Source: Flammeovirgaceae bacterium UBA2338
GTDB taxonomy: Bacteria > Bacteroidota > Bacteroidia > Cytophagales > Cyclobacteriaceae
Assembly (NCBI GenBank): GCA_002344795.1
Contig: DDUM01000002.1
Coordinates: 650-64,649 of the forward strand
Reading direction: 5' to 3'
Length of the DNA stretch: 64,000 nt
A program made the translations under genes and the position numbers. This document shows, in pieces, positions 9,834-20,368 of the stretch; position 1 is the stretch's first letter; each line of letters opens with the position of its first letter. A model generated the notes under the pieces. It had not been told where the DNA came from, did not search any database, and saw only the letters and a program-made list of their open reading frames with translations.

Positions 9834-10384
9834 AATCCTTTTATTCTGGCCAACTTCAATATTCCAATCACACTTAGACTATCCGTGATTTCACCATCCT
9901 CCACCATTTGAAGTACTTTTTTAAAAGGTAATTTTTTTACGATGAGATCCGCTTCTGTATCTTCTGGATTTGACTTGCCTTCTTCAAGACCTTCTGCTAA
10001 AAAAACATAACCAATTTCATCGGACACAGAATTGGAAAGGTAAACTGTAGCGATTTCTGTCCAGTGCGATGCAGTCAGTCCGGTCTCCTCTTTTAACTCC
10101 CTTTTGGCTGATAATAAGGTATCAATATCCAAAGGACCACCTCCTTCAGGTATTTCCCATGACCATTGATCCAGGGTGTAACGATGCTGGCCTACAATCC
10201 ATGTATTGTTATTTTTATCCAAAGGGATAATGCCAATAGCTTTATTCTTGAAATGAACCTTTCCGTAGATCCCATTTCCACCCGAAGGATTAATGACTTG
10301 ATGCTCATCCAGTTTGATCCATGGGTTTTCATAAACCTTCTTAACCGAAACGGTCTTCCAATTATTTTTCTTTATCGAGTCCAT
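9830..10384 (-). CDS. NUDIX hydrolase, ADP-sugar pyrophosphatase type
   Basis: A 184-residue protein. The Nudix box spans roughly residues 82-104 and contains the catalytic RELKEETGL core (GX5EX7REUXEEXGU). QHRYTLDQWSWEIPEGG just before it, with a WEIPEGG element, is typical of ADP-ribose pyrophosphatases. It probably hydrolyses ADP-ribose or a related nucleotide sugar; the exact substrate is not determined. Its coding sequence overlaps the MATE transporter start by 4 bases. Confidence 0.9.
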   Translation of the reverse strand: MDSIKKNNWKTVSVKKVYENPWIKLDEHQVINPSGGNGIYGKVHFKNKAIGIIPLDKNNNTWIVGQHRYTLDQWSWEIPEGGGPLDIDTLLSAKRELKEETGLTASHWTEIATVYLSNSVSDEIGYVFLAEGLEEGKSNPEDTEADLIVKKLPFKKVLQMVEDGEITDSLSVIGILKLARIKGF

Positions 10385-10441
10385 TGTAGAAATCGTTAGA
10401 TCACAAAACTATTCTTTTTATAAGAATAAGTATCTTGCAGC

Positions 10442-11041
10442 GTGCTTAAGTCTTCCCATACCATTGATTTAATTGAAGCCGGATGCGATGAAGTTGGGCG
10501 GGGCTGTCTTGCTGGGCCAGTAGTTGCTGCAGCGGTGATACTTCCAAAAAACTATTCTCACGAAATTCTTAATGACTCAAAACAGTTGAACAAAGAAGAG
10601 CGATTGATACTGACGCAGGAAATTCAACGGGATGCGATAAGTTGGGGAATAGCGGAGGTTAGCAATGAGGAAATAGACAAAATTAATATTTTGAACGCCT
10701 CCTTTAAAGCAATGCATCGGGCATTGGATAAGCTAACGACAAAACCGAATCTACTGTTAATTGATGGAAATCGATTTCAGCCTTATGGAGATGTAAAATT
10801 TGAATGTGTTATTAAAGGAGATGCCACCTACTTGAGCATAGCCGCGGCATCTGTTCTGGCCAAGACTTACCGTGATAAATTAATGGAGAAACTTTCTGAA
10901 GAATATCCCGGTTATGCATGGGAAAGCAATGTGGGATATCCTACAGTAGAGCATCGGGACGGTATTCGAAGCTTGGGTATTACTCCCTATCATAGAAGGT
11001 CATTTCAATTGCTTCCGTCTCAGTTAGAATTGTTTACTTGA
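10442..11041 (+). CDS. rnhB: Ribonuclease HII
   Basis: A 199-residue protein with the RNase HII signature. AGCDEVGRGCLAGPVVAAAVILP carries the first two acidic catalytic residues (D-E of DEVGRG), LLIDGN supplies the next Asp, and IKGDATYLSIAAASVLAKTYRD the last, followed by the YPGYAWESNVGYPT region of the C-terminal arm. It removes RNA primers and single ribonucleotides from DNA. The start is a GTG codon; no upstream ATG is available in frame. Confidence 0.96.
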   Translation: MLKSSHTIDLIEAGCDEVGRGCLAGPVVAAAVILPKNYSHEILNDSKQLNKEERLILTQEIQRDAISWGIAEVSNEEIDKINILNASFKAMHRALDKLTTKPNLLLIDGNRFQPYGDVKFECVIKGDATYLSIAAASVLAKTYRDKLMEKLSEEYPGYAWESNVGYPTVEHRDGIRSLGITPYHRRSFQLLPSQLELFT

Positions 11042-11055
11042 ACAGGTAATTAATT

Positions 11056-11817
11056 ATGTGTTTAATTTTTCTTTCGGTCAACGATCATCCAAAGTACAAA
11101 CTCATAGTTGCTGCCAATCGTGATGAGTTTTATTCCCGTAAAACAGCAGCTGCTTCCAAATGGGAGGATCACCCTGATGTAATTGGCGGAAGGGACCTAG
11201 AGGCACAAGGCACCTGGATGGCAATGACCAAAGATGGAAAAATTGGCATGGTGACTAATTATCGGGATCTAAAAAACATTAATCCCAAAGCACCTACCCG
11301 TGGTCTATTAGTTACTGATTTTCTCTTCAATGGATATAAAGCAGAGCCCTACTTAAAAGATGTCCATTTAAAAGCTCCTCAGTATAATGGATTTAACCTG
11401 GTGGTTGGATCAATTGATGAATTGTTCTATTACTCTAATTACCAATCCAAGATTGTGAAACTGAAGAATGGTTTTTATGGATTGAGCAATCATCTGCTGG
11501 ATACTCCATGGCCAAAGGTGAGGAGGGGTAAAGAGAAGATGGCTTCTGTCCTTTTGGAATCAAACCCTGATCCCAGCGCGATTTTTGAAGTACTGACGGA
11601 TGAAAAGATTGCACCAGATGATCAACTTCCGAATACCGGTTTGGATATAGAAAGAGAAAGGGCCGTATCGGCAATGTTTATCAAATCACCCAACTATGGT
11701 TCTCGTTGCTCTACAGTAGTGTTGGTAGATACAGATAATAATGTATCCTACACAGAACGAGTATATGACCTCGAAACATTTGATCATTCCGAGAGGACCT
11801 TCAAATGGAAGGTTTAA
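11056..11817 (+). CDS. NRDE (TANGO2-like) family protein
   Basis: A 253-residue protein beginning MCLIFLSVNDHPKYKLIVAANRDEFYSR, which contains the NRDE motif and the Cys2 start typical of NRDE/TANGO2 proteins. GGRDLEAQGTW and GMVTNYRD follow, as in the family, and SSTVVLVD-like SRCSTVVLVD lies near the end. TANGO2 relatives have an Ntn-hydrolase-like fold and have been linked to haem or acyl-CoA handling; the function here is unknown. The gene starts 14 bases after rnhB and is probably co-transcribed with it. Its stop lies 2 bases from the stop of the convergent giant gene. Confidence 0.9.
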   Translation: MCLIFLSVNDHPKYKLIVAANRDEFYSRKTAAASKWEDHPDVIGGRDLEAQGTWMAMTKDGKIGMVTNYRDLKNINPKAPTRGLLVTDFLFNGYKAEPYLKDVHLKAPQYNGFNLVVGSIDELFYYSNYQSKIVKLKNGFYGLSNHLLDTPWPKVRRGKEKMASVLLESNPDPSAIFEVLTDEKIAPDDQLPNTGLDIERERAVSAMFIKSPNYGSRCSTVVLVDTDNNVSYTERVYDLETFDHSERTFKWKV

Positions 11818-11819
11818 AA

Positions 11820-14800
11820 CTATTCTATTACAAATCGTGAAAAACTTCCGTTTGTACTTTTAATGGTGTAGACACCTGATGGAAGTCCTCTGATATCTAA
11901 TTCATTACTGTTCTCGATAAGCAATACCATTTGTCCCATGCTGTTGAATATTGCAAAAGAGCCACTGTAATTAAGTGCAGCTGTTGTTGATCGTGCAATA
12001 GGGTTCGGGTGTACAACTATTTGTGCGGGGGCATTAAGGTCTACTCTGGCGATTTCGGAAAATGATACCGTGCCATCAAAATCAGTTTGCTTAAGGCGAT
12101 AGTAAGACACACCAACTTTTGGTTGTTGATCAAGGTATCGATAATACTTTCTTTCGTTGACTGTTCCAGCACCCTTAACAATTCCAACTTCTTCAAACTC
12201 AAATCCAGAAATGGATCGTTCTACAGTGAAGTAATCGTTGTTGAGCTCAGATAGAGTAATCCAACTCAGTTCAACATTGTTTCCCAATGGGGTGGCAACG
12301 AATTCGATTAACTCTATGGGCAACGGGTTCGCAGATGATGTGGAGGCCAGCGTAAACGGACTGAAAGAAGTGACGACCCCTGATGAAACAACGCTACCGG
12401 TAGATGCATTCCCCGTTGTTCCACCATTTCCATGATTTACCCATGACGATCCATTCCATCTTGCCACTCTTAGTGTGGAAAGGTCACCAATGTAAGGACC
12501 TGAACAATCTGCCGAGTTCCAGCTTAGCGTAACACTCACATTAGACCCACCAATGGCAGGTGTTCTATCCAATGTCCAAAACTCACAAGAACTTACGGAG
12601 TAAAAGGAAGGATCGTAAGTAGAGGTATTACCAAAAGCCTGGGAGGTATGGAAGTATTCAGCGGTAAATGTATGGCTGGTATTGGATGGTGCTGATATGG
12701 CTATTGTTCTAAAAATGCCATTGTCACCTGTTGGGAATACGAATGCATCATTTCCAACTTTTGTAACTGGTCCGTCAATGTGACTGGCATTGGATCCACC
12801 GGATGAAGTTGCGTTGTCAGCGAAACTGAGAATATTTATTGCATCAGTATGGAGAATACCGGATGTGAATGTCGCACTGGTTGTAATAGAAATAGTTGTA
12901 TTGAGCGTTACCGTATTGGATGGTTTATTCATTTGCAATCTTCTGAAAACGGGAGCAGCCACACCAATTCTATTGATTGTTTGCGGATTGCTGCCAGTAA
13001 AAACAGCCGTTCCATTGTTGGCTCCAAAAGTGATAGGGGATGCTCCATTCACCGTAACATTTCCCTGGAAATTACTAGGTTGGTTATAGGCTGGCTGGAT
13101 GGTTCCGCTGGACTGATTGAAAATCACATTGCCAGAAAAATTATCCGCAGTTGAATTTGCGAATCTAAAAATACCGGAGCCTGAATTGATGATGGTGGTT
13201 GTACCACCAAATGTATTCCCGCCAATACTTGAATCTGTAGTTGCTCCTGTTTTGGTGATTGAATTCGTGTTGCCGTTTAATGCACTTCCATCTAAAAATA
13301 CCAAAGGTGAGGACACAGTAAGAGATCCGTTCCAGACTGCAGTTGGCCCACTTCTAAATGTGGATGACCCGGTGAGTGAAATATTTTGGGCTGTTGTTCC
13401 TGATTGTGTGAACCGCTGTAAGCGAAGTTCGCCTGCAGTAAAGCCAGTGCCCCCCACAGAAATTGTTTTGGTATTTGCAAGTGTGGCAGTACCTGCAGCA
13501 TTTTCGCAAAAATAAATACCTGTACCTGAAGTGCTGTTCACAATAATATTTCCGTTGAAAATATTATTGCCAATATAGGCCGCCCTCACATAGGAGCTTC
13601 CGGTATTGGTAAGGGTGAGGTCACCATTGTACGTACTTGCAGTTGTTAATTCAAGGAGCAAGTCGTTGCTTCCTGCATTAATAAGTGCGGTAGATCCGTT
13701 AAACGTATTGCCACCGTTGGTTCTTAAATGACCACTGCCACTACTTGCCAATCGTATGGTGGTTGATCCCATAAATGTTGTATTTCCAGCGCCTGTATTA
13801 CTTGATGCACCGTTCTTTTCGAGTAAAGCAGAGCCATTGAATAAGCCGCCATTGATAAATAATTGTGGTGAGCGAAAATCAACATTGCCATTGAAGGTAA
13901 TTGATGGTCCTAAGACCAAACTCGCAATTCCAGTAAGAGAAAGATTTTGCGCAGTAGTTCCAGTTTGAGTAAAGCGCCTTAACCTCAATTCACCATCGCT
14001 GAAACCTAAACCTCCTACGGAAATTGTTTTGCCATTGGCAAGAGTAGCAGTTCCTCCACCGCTTTCGCTGAAATAAATACCACCACCCGGGAAAGTTGAA
14101 TTTACAATGATGTTTCCGTTGAATTGTGTGCCGCGTGTATTATCAGCCATACGAACGGAGGAGGGGCCTGTGTTCGTCAAAGTAAGATCGCCATTGAATG
14201 TGTCCAGACTAGTTAATGCAAATCGGAAATACCCTGATCCGGAATTAGCAATAGTGGTTGCTCCGTTAAATGTATTACCCCCACCACTATTATTATTTGT
14301 GGCTCCGGTTTTTTCCAGATACGTGGTTCCATTGTAGGTGGCTCCATCCAAGGCAAATTGAGGAGAACGAAAATCTATATTTCCATTAAATACACTTGAT
14401 GAACCGATTCGAAGTAGGGCAGTCCCTGTGAGCAAAAGTGTTTGAGCAGACGTGCCTATTTGTGTAAATCTATTAAACCTTAATTCACCACTACTAAAAC
14501 CAAGACCACCTACCAGCAAAGAAGCACCATTGCCTAAAGTAGCATCGGCCGAAGCGTTGTTGGCAAAGTAAATACCCTGACTGCTACTTAAGAAGGTGGA
14601 GTTGAATGTGATGTTCCCATTAAATTGATTACCCGTAACATTATGGGCAAGATAAATAACACTAGAGCCGGTATTTGTTACAGTTAGGTCAGTGGCAAAA
14701 ATGTCTGCAACTGAATTGGCCGTCATTAAATATCCGCTACCTGAGTTTACCAGGGTAGTGACACCATTGAATCTATTTCCGCCATTACCTGGGTTACTGG

Positions 14801-17800
14801 TTGCACCATTTTTTTCGAGATAGGCAGTACCATTGAACGTGGTTCCGTTAAGATATAATTGAGGTGCCCGAAAGTCAACATTACCATCAAAGCTGGAAGT
14901 AGGCCCGAGGGTAAGAGCAGCAATACCAGACAGGTTAAGCGCCTGTGCTGTTGCCCCAACTTGTGAAAATCTAATAAGGCGAATATCGCCACTGATTACT
15001 CCGGAAGATCCCACGCTTATGGTTTTGGTTGCTGCCAATGTGGAAGTGCCTCCTGCACTGTTCCCAAAGTAGATACCTCCTCCAAAAGTTGAGTTAAGGC
15101 TAATGTTTCCATTGAATTTATTGTCACCAGCGTTATCTGCCATTCGTATGGTAGAGGATCCGGAATTTGTCAGGATCAGGTTGGCATTAAAGATATCCGG
15201 GCTTGTTGAGGAGGATAATAAATAGCTGCTTCCGGAGTTTACAATCTCAGTGGCTTGATTAAAGATATTCCCTCCTGGGCCATCATCATTGGATGCCCCG
15301 TTCTTTTCAAGGTAGGCAGTGCCATTATAAGTTGCTCCGTTTAGTAATAATTGGGGCGCTACGAAATTAACATTACCATCAAACTGGGAATCAGGACCAA
15401 TCCAAAGACGCGCAACAGTTGTTAGTGTGAGGTTTTGTGCAATTGCCCCAACCTGAGTGAATCTTCTTAACCTTAGATCTCCGGTTGTAAAACCGCTTGC
15501 GCCTACTGCTATTGTACCGCCTGTAAATGTGGATGCTCCTGTAGCGTTGTTTGAGAATAGTATACCATTGGCACTTCCTGTATTATTAACTGTTATATTA
15601 TTATTGAATTGATTGCCGATTACGTTATGAGCCATGTAAATCCAATTGCTTCCGGAGTTGGTGATCGTAACCACTCCATTAAAAATATCCGGGTTGCTGT
15701 TTGCCATCATTAGATAGCCGCTTCCTGAATCTACCAATGTGGTAATGCCATTAAATATATTACCTCCATTGCTCTGGTCATCGCCAGAACCGTTCTTTTC
15801 CAGATAGGCAGTTCCGTTATAGGTGGCTCCGTTTAAATATAATCTGGGAGCAACAAAGTTTACGTTGCCATCAAAACTTGATGCTGGCCCCACGCGCATA
15901 ATTGCTCCGTTCGTGAGTGTTATATTTTCAGCGAAGGCTCCGACCTGAACAAAACGATAGAGGTTTAAAGATCCATTGGAGTAAATCCCTGATGTGACGG
16001 ATCCATTAAGGGTAGAGCTGGCACTTGCTCCATTATTAAAAGTAATTCCATTTGCGCCACCACTATTTACAACGGTAATATTTCCACCGTAGGTGGAAGT
16101 TCCATTCTCGCCCATGGCAATTGTGGTGGAGGGGTGCGTGTTGGTTACATTAATTGTTACGGTTCCGTTATAAGCAGCTGTTGATCCGCCTCCGTTGAGG
16201 ATGCGATGATTGCTTTGGATGGTGCCCGCACAATTGATGATGACATCAGAGCCAAAGCTTATCCCGGTATTTGAGCCATCTGCAATTAAATAAGACCATG
16301 CATCAGAACCTGAGGTTTTATTTGAGTTAAAGATAACCGTTGATGCAAACGTGGTAGTTTCACCTGAGTGGTTGTTGGCCACATATATGCGGCTACCTCC
16401 GGTATTGTTAAATGTAGTAGGCGCCAAAAAAGTATCCTTGCTCCCGTTTCCGGTATACAGAAACCCACTGCCGCTATTGGTAATTGTCGTTATTCCGGTA
16501 AAGGTATTGCCACCTGTTCCACCATCATTAGTTGCGCCATTTTTCTCAATCGTTGCAGTGCCTTGATAGATACAGCCATTCAGATATATCTGAGGCGATA
16601 TAAAATTCACATTACCATCGAATTCTGAGTTAGGGCCAACGCGTAATGCCGCATCACCCGTAAGTGTTAAATTGTGTGCTATGGCACCCACCTGATCAAA
16701 GCGATATAGGTTGAGCGACCCGCTAGAAAATCCGGCACCTATTGAGATAGATCCATTGAGAATAGAAGTTGCTGAAGCGGTGTTATTGAAGGTAATTCCT
16801 GCGGCACCTCCTGTGTTTGAGACGGTGATATTTCCGTTATAAATGGAAGACCCATTTTGCCCCATGTTAACTAAAGTAGAGGCATCTGTATTGGTTATAT
16901 TGATGATTGTAGTACCACTCACGGTCATGGTAGATCCGGTTCCATTTAGAAAGCGATAGTCACTTCGTATGGTGCCTCCATTGTTTATCGTCAGGTTGCC
17001 ACCTATGGAAATACTTGAAGCATTATTTTCTGCGATCATGTAGGGATACTGATCTGTCCCACCTGATTTATTGGTATTGATGGTTAAATCAGATGCAAAC
17101 GTTGTTGTTTGGCCATCATGGTTGTACGCAAAATAAATTCTATAACTGCCCGTGTTGCTAAAAGTGGTGGCATCAAAAAACTGATCGCGCGAACCATTAC
17201 CTGTCATTAAATATCCACTTCCACTATTAGTGATCGTAGTAATTCCATGAAATTCATTGCCACCGATACCCGCATCATTTGTGGCGCCACTTTTCTCAAT
17301 TGATGCCGTACCTCTGTAAATACAGCCATTTAGGTAAATCTGAGGTGAAATAAAATTCACATCGCCATCGAACTCAGATCCTGGCCCGAGGCGCAATGCG
17401 GCATCGCCTGTTAATGTCATGTTGTGTGCAATGGCTCCTACCTGGTCGAATCGATATAAGTTAAGTGACCCACTGGAATATCCGGCTCCAACTGAGATGG
17501 ATCCATTGAGAACTGAACTTGCTGATGCACCATTGTTAAATGTGATTCCAGCAGCACCTCCTGTATTGGTAACTGAAATATTTCCGTTGTATACAGAAGT
17601 ACCGTTTTGCCCCATGGTGATTATGGTAGAGGGGTCAGAGTTAGTGATGTTAAGGGTTGTAGTTCCGTTAAAAGTGGCCGAAGAAGTGGCTCCGTTTAAG
17701 AGGCGGATGTCACTTCGGATGGCACCGCTACAATTGATTGTTAAATCACCTCCGAAGGTCACTGCAGAGGTACCTTCTGCAATTAAATATGCCCACTGAG

Positions 17801-19271
17801 AGCCGACCCCTGATTTGTTTGTGTTTAGAATAACATTTGAAGTAAATGTTGTGGTCTGCGCTGCGTGATTGTACGCAAAATAAATTTGATCACTGCCTGT
17901 ATTATTAAATGTTGTAACAGCGTTGAATTGATCACTGCTTCCATTACCGGTCATGAGGTAGCCACTGCCACTGTTGGTAATAGTAGTAACGCCATTAAAT
18001 ATATTGCCACCACTACCTGCATCATTACTTGCACCAGTTTTTTGAAGGGTAGCCGTGCCGGCAACAGTTAATCCATTTAAAAATAAGCGCGGTGCTGAGA
18101 ATACTACATCACCTCCAAAATCGACAGAAGGGCCTAACGTTAAATTTGCTGTTCCAGTAAGCGTATTGAGTGTTTGGGTGGTGGCACCTGTTTGTGTAAA
18201 TCTGTATAAGCCCAGGGTTCCTGCATTGAATCCGCCTCCTCCGATAGAGATAGTGCGGGTGGCAGCCAAAACAGAACTTGCTGATGCGGTTGTGTTAAAA
18301 AATATTCCATTGGCACCTCCACTGTTGGTTACTATGATATTTCCATTGTAGGTGGAAGTCCCATTTGTTCCAAGGCTTATAGATGTACTGCTATTTGTAT
18401 TTGTAATATTGACTGATAAGGTTCCGGAGTAAGTTGCCGTGCTGCCATTACCTTGCAAAATCCTATGGTTGCTTTGCAGTGTTCCTGCGCAATTGATGGT
18501 TACGTTTCCTCCAAAGAGAACATTTGTGTTGGCACCTTCCGTAATCAAATAAGACCACGCATCGGTACCTCCGGATTTATTACTATTTAAAATAACATCT
18601 CCTGTAAACGTAGTTGTTTGCCCCGTATGGTTGTGGGCAAAGTAAAACCTGTCACTTCCATTGTTATTGAAAGTGGTTAATCCATTGAATTGATCACGGG
18701 TACCATTGCCTAAAAGAACATAACCTGCCCCCAGGTTAGTAATTGTTGTCGTGTTGTTGAAAATATTGTTTCCTGAGCTGGCATCATTGCTGCCATTCGT
18801 TTTTGATACATTGACGGTACCATTAAAAGTGGAGCCATTAAAAAAAAGCCGACCGGTCGATCCGGACACGTTGGCATTGAGTAATGTGCCGCTGAAAGTG
18901 GTTGTAGCAATCGTATTAAGGATAATACTTGCTGCCGCTCCTGTGTTGGCCACAGTCCCAGTTGTAAATGAATTTGTGCCTGTGGTTGTCAGGTTAAATC
19001 CCAATAAATCAATTGTACCTGTATATCCGTTGATGGTTATGCCAGCAACCGTGGGTGCAATATCTAAATTACAATTTCCATTACTCCCCCCTGCACCATT
19101 AAAGATAACCTGATCACCAGGTCCTGGCACGGATGCCCCCCCAGGTCCACCAGAAGTGGCTGACCAATTCAGCGTAGTGTTCCAGACCCCTGGAACAGTG
19201 CCTATCCAATAACGCTGAGCCATAGCTCCCCATGTAAGAAATAGGAAAAGAAATGTGAAAACTATCCTCAT
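11820..19271 (-). CDS. Giant secreted repeat protein with T9SS type A sorting domain
   Basis: 2483 residues. A signal peptide (IVFTFLFLFLTWGAMAQ) is followed by a long β-rich, Asn/Gly/Ser/Thr-rich region, probably a β-helix-like fold. Ten diverged units are visible, each beginning at an LYLNGxTYNGTAYLEKNGA-like segment followed by TTITNSGSGYLM. The first four repeat every ~740-760 bp (~248 residues); the next repeat every ~490-560 bp (~164 residues) because they lack a middle block (TTTFxSxVILNTNKSG through the NGTxxYNGNI segment). After residue ~2100 come an SCEFWTLDR domain, a fibronectin-like segment (ELIEFVATPLGNNVELSW), and a C-terminal ~75-residue sorting domain with VHPNPI, LDIRGLPSGVYTI and a final RFVIE. 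It is likely exported by type IX secretion and anchored on the surface as an adhesin or gliding-related protein; that role is inference. Confidence 0.9.
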   Translation of the reverse strand: MRIVFTFLFLFLTWGAMAQRYWIGTVPGVWNTTLNWSATSGGPGGASVPGPGDQVIFNGAGGSNGNCNLDIAPTVAGITINGYTGTIDLLGFNLTTTGTNSFTTGTVANTGAAASIILNTIATTTFSGTLLNANVSGSTGRLFFNGSTFNGTVNVSKTNGSNDASSGNNIFNNTTTITNLGAGYVLLGNGTRDQFNGLTTFNNNGSDRFYFAHNHTGQTTTFTGDVILNSNKSGGTDAWSYLITEGANTNVLFGGNVTINCAGTLQSNHRILQGNGSTATYSGTLSVNITNTNSSTSISLGTNGTSTYNGNIIVTNSGGANGIFFNTTASASSVLAATRTISIGGGGFNAGTLGLYRFTQTGATTQTLNTLTGTANLTLGPSVDFGGDVVFSAPRLFLNGLTVAGTATLQKTGASNDAGSGGNIFNGVTTITNSGSGYLMTGNGSSDQFNAVTTFNNTGSDQIYFAYNHAAQTTTFTSNVILNTNKSGVGSQWAYLIAEGTSAVTFGGDLTINCSGAIRSDIRLLNGATSSATFNGTTTLNITNSDPSTIITMGQNGTSVYNGNISVTNTGGAAGITFNNGASASSVLNGSISVGAGYSSGSLNLYRFDQVGAIAHNMTLTGDAALRLGPGSEFDGDVNFISPQIYLNGCIYRGTASIEKSGATNDAGIGGNEFHGITTITNSGSGYLMTGNGSRDQFFDATTFSNTGSYRIYFAYNHDGQTTTFASDLTINTNKSGGTDQYPYMIAENNASSISIGGNLTINNGGTIRSDYRFLNGTGSTMTVSGTTIINITNTDASTLVNMGQNGSSIYNGNITVSNTGGAAGITFNNTASATSILNGSISIGAGFSSGSLNLYRFDQVGAIAHNLTLTGDAALRVGPNSEFDGNVNFISPQIYLNGCIYQGTATIEKNGATNDGGTGGNTFTGITTITNSGSGFLYTGNGSKDTFLAPTTFNNTGGSRIYVANNHSGETTTFASTVIFNSNKTSGSDAWSYLIADGSNTGISFGSDVIINCAGTIQSNHRILNGGGSTAAYNGTVTINVTNTHPSTTIAMGENGTSTYGGNITVVNSGGANGITFNNGASASSTLNGSVTSGIYSNGSLNLYRFVQVGAFAENITLTNGAIMRVGPASSFDGNVNFVAPRLYLNGATYNGTAYLEKNGSGDDQSNGGNIFNGITTLVDSGSGYLMMANSNPDIFNGVVTITNSGSNWIYMAHNVIGNQFNNNITVNNTGSANGILFSNNATGASTFTGGTIAVGASGFTTGDLRLRRFTQVGAIAQNLTLTTVARLWIGPDSQFDGNVNFVAPQLLLNGATYNGTAYLEKNGASNDDGPGGNIFNQATEIVNSGSSYLLSSSTSPDIFNANLILTNSGSSTIRMADNAGDNKFNGNISLNSTFGGGIYFGNSAGGTSTLAATKTISVGSSGVISGDIRLIRFSQVGATAQALNLSGIAALTLGPTSSFDGNVDFRAPQLYLNGTTFNGTAYLEKNGATSNPGNGGNRFNGVTTLVNSGSGYLMTANSVADIFATDLTVTNTGSSVIYLAHNVTGNQFNGNITFNSTFLSSSQGIYFANNASADATLGNGASLLVGGLGFSSGELRFNRFTQIGTSAQTLLLTGTALLRIGSSSVFNGNIDFRSPQFALDGATYNGTTYLEKTGATNNNSGGGNTFNGATTIANSGSGYFRFALTSLDTFNGDLTLTNTGPSSVRMADNTRGTQFNGNIIVNSTFPGGGIYFSESGGGTATLANGKTISVGGLGFSDGELRLRRFTQTGTTAQNLSLTGIASLVLGPSITFNGNVDFRSPQLFINGGLFNGSALLEKNGASSNTGAGNTTFMGSTTIRLASSGSGHLRTNGGNTFNGSTALINAGSNDLLLELTTASTYNGDLTLTNTGSSYVRAAYIGNNIFNGNIIVNSTSGTGIYFCENAAGTATLANTKTISVGGTGFTAGELRLQRFTQSGTTAQNISLTGSSTFRSGPTAVWNGSLTVSSPLVFLDGSALNGNTNSITKTGATTDSSIGGNTFGGTTTIINSGSGIFRFANSTADNFSGNVIFNQSSGTIQPAYNQPSNFQGNVTVNGASPITFGANNGTAVFTGSNPQTINRIGVAAPVFRRLQMNKPSNTVTLNTTISITTSATFTSGILHTDAINILSFADNATSSGGSNASHIDGPVTKVGNDAFVFPTGDNGIFRTIAISAPSNTSHTFTAEYFHTSQAFGNTSTYDPSFYSVSSCEFWTLDRTPAIGGSNVSVTLSWNSADCSGPYIGDLSTLRVARWNGSSWVNHGNGGTTGNASTGSVVSSGVVTSFSPFTLASTSSANPLPIELIEFVATPLGNNVELSWITLSELNNDYFTVERSISGFEFEEVGIVKGAGTVNERKYYRYLDQQPKVGVSYYRLKQTDFDGTVSFSEIARVDLNAPAQIVVHPNPIARSTTAALNYSGSFAIFNSMGQMVLLIENSNELDIRGLPSGVYTIKSTNGSFSRFVIE
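12660..18850 (-). repeat. Ten in-frame tandem units of the giant surface protein, two period lengths
   Basis: The conserved LxLNG element recurs in DNA near 18840, 18075, 17325, 16585, 15830, 15340, 14850, 14350, 13850 and 13290. The spacing is about 740-760 bp for the first four intervals and 490-560 bp for the rest. Positions were read by eye and are accurate to about 20 bases; the outer limits are approximate. The neighbouring long units around 16.6-17.8 kb are the most alike. Confidence 0.8.
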
Positions 19272-19572
19272 GTGCCTTCGATTAAGACCTATAATCAGGG
19301 AAAACAGTAAAACTAATCTTAATCCCTGAAATCTCCGCTTGTAATATTATAGGGATAATTGAAAGTTTAAATAACCTACATGGTCAGAATGTGACCACCC
19401 AAAGCCTTGAAAATTTTTGATGGAATAGTGGGGGAATTGAACTGTTATCAGTAAAAGGTAACAAATGGACTTTTTTTACGTCTAAAGACGAATAGCTTTC
19501 TTGTTGAGAATGATAAAAGCTCCTTCTTTTTCCAGACTTTTGAAGATTGTTATCTGAATATTATAGCCTGAA
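19272..19572. other. Divergent intergenic region, 301 bp, with two inverted repeats
   Basis: This gap separates the giant surface-protein gene (minus) from the ABC ATPase gene (plus), so it must hold both promoters. TGGTCA / TGACCA (19381-19397, 5-base loop) is a possible operator. TCAGGGA / TCCCTGA (19295-19301 and 19323-19329) lies in the likely leader of the surface-protein gene. I saw no ORF, RNA gene or clear TAnnTTTG box. Confidence 0.4.
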
Positions 19573-20292
19573 ATGACCAAAATAATCGAGACCACTAATA
19601 TTTCACGTATTTATAAAATGGGGAATAACACTGTTCGTGCCCTACAGGATATTTCAATAACCATTAATAGGGGTGAGTATGTCGCCTTTATGGGGCCATC
19701 CGGATCGGGCAAGTCTACCCTTATGAATATTGTAGGATGTCTGGATACCCCAACCGGTGGTACGTATGTTCTCAATGGGCAAAAGGTGAGTGATATGACA
19801 GAGAATGAGTTGGCGGAAATCAGAAATAAAGAAATTGGGTTCGTGTTTCAAACCTTTAATCTCTTACCGAGGGCATCAGCCCTGGAAAATGTGGCGCTAC
19901 CGCTGGTTTATGCCGGGTACAACCGATATGATAGGGAAGAGAAAGCCATGGAAGCATTGGAAAGCGTAAGTCTGGCGGATCGTTATCATCATAAACCCAA
20001 CGAACTATCCGGTGGTCAGCGACAAAGGGTAGCCATTGCACGAGCGCTTGTCAATAACCCTTCTATCATTTTGGCGGATGAGCCTACAGGTAATTTGGAT
20101 TCTAAAACGTCTTATGGCATCATGGCTTTGTTTCAGGAGCTTCATGACAAAGGCAACACCATTATTATGGTGACCCACGAGGACGACATTGCGCATTATG
20201 CACATCGCATTATACGGCTGAAAGACGGACTGGTAGAATGGGATAAGAAAAATGATAATGTAACCAGAAGCACACCTGTTGCTGCTGTTTGA
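19573..20292 (+). CDS. ABC transporter ATP-binding protein, MacB/LolD type
   Basis: A 239-residue nucleotide-binding subunit. Walker A is GPSGSGKST (41-49), the Q-loop is [11 protein letters not shown] (90-100), the signature LSGGQ is at 145-149, and Walker B IILADE is at 165-170, with TGNLDSKT after it and an H-loop in VTHEDD. The [12 protein letters not shown] start and the [16 protein letters not shown] segment place it in the MacB/LolD/FtsE-like subgroup, which powers efflux or lipoprotein release. No permease gene is next to it, which is unusual for this subgroup; the partner must be encoded elsewhere. Confidence 0.92.
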   Translation: MTKIIETTNISRIYKMGNNTVRALQDISITINRGEYVAFMGPSGSGKSTLMNIVGCLDTPTGGTYVLNGQKVSDMTENELAEIRNKEIGFVFQTFNLLPRASALENVALPLVYAGYNRYDREEKAMEALESVSLADRYHHKPNELSGGQRQRVAIARALVNNPSIILADEPTGNLDSKTSYGIMALFQELHDKGNTIIMVTHEDDIAHYAHRIIRLKDGLVEWDKKNDNVTRSTPVAAV

Positions 20293-20368
20293 TTTCTCTA
20301 AACTAAATTCCGGTTAGGGACATTTAATCTTATCTGCGACCTTTAGCCGGGTAAACCAGAAACATGTT

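Noticed and set aside
12660..18850. CRISPR array or minisatellite
   Set aside because: The repeats are long, in frame and diverged, and encode protein units; there is no short repeat-spacer pattern and no cas gene.
20293..20368. Cobalamin riboswitch before the adenosyltransferase
   Set aside because: The gap of 76 bases is too short and no B12-box sequence is seen.
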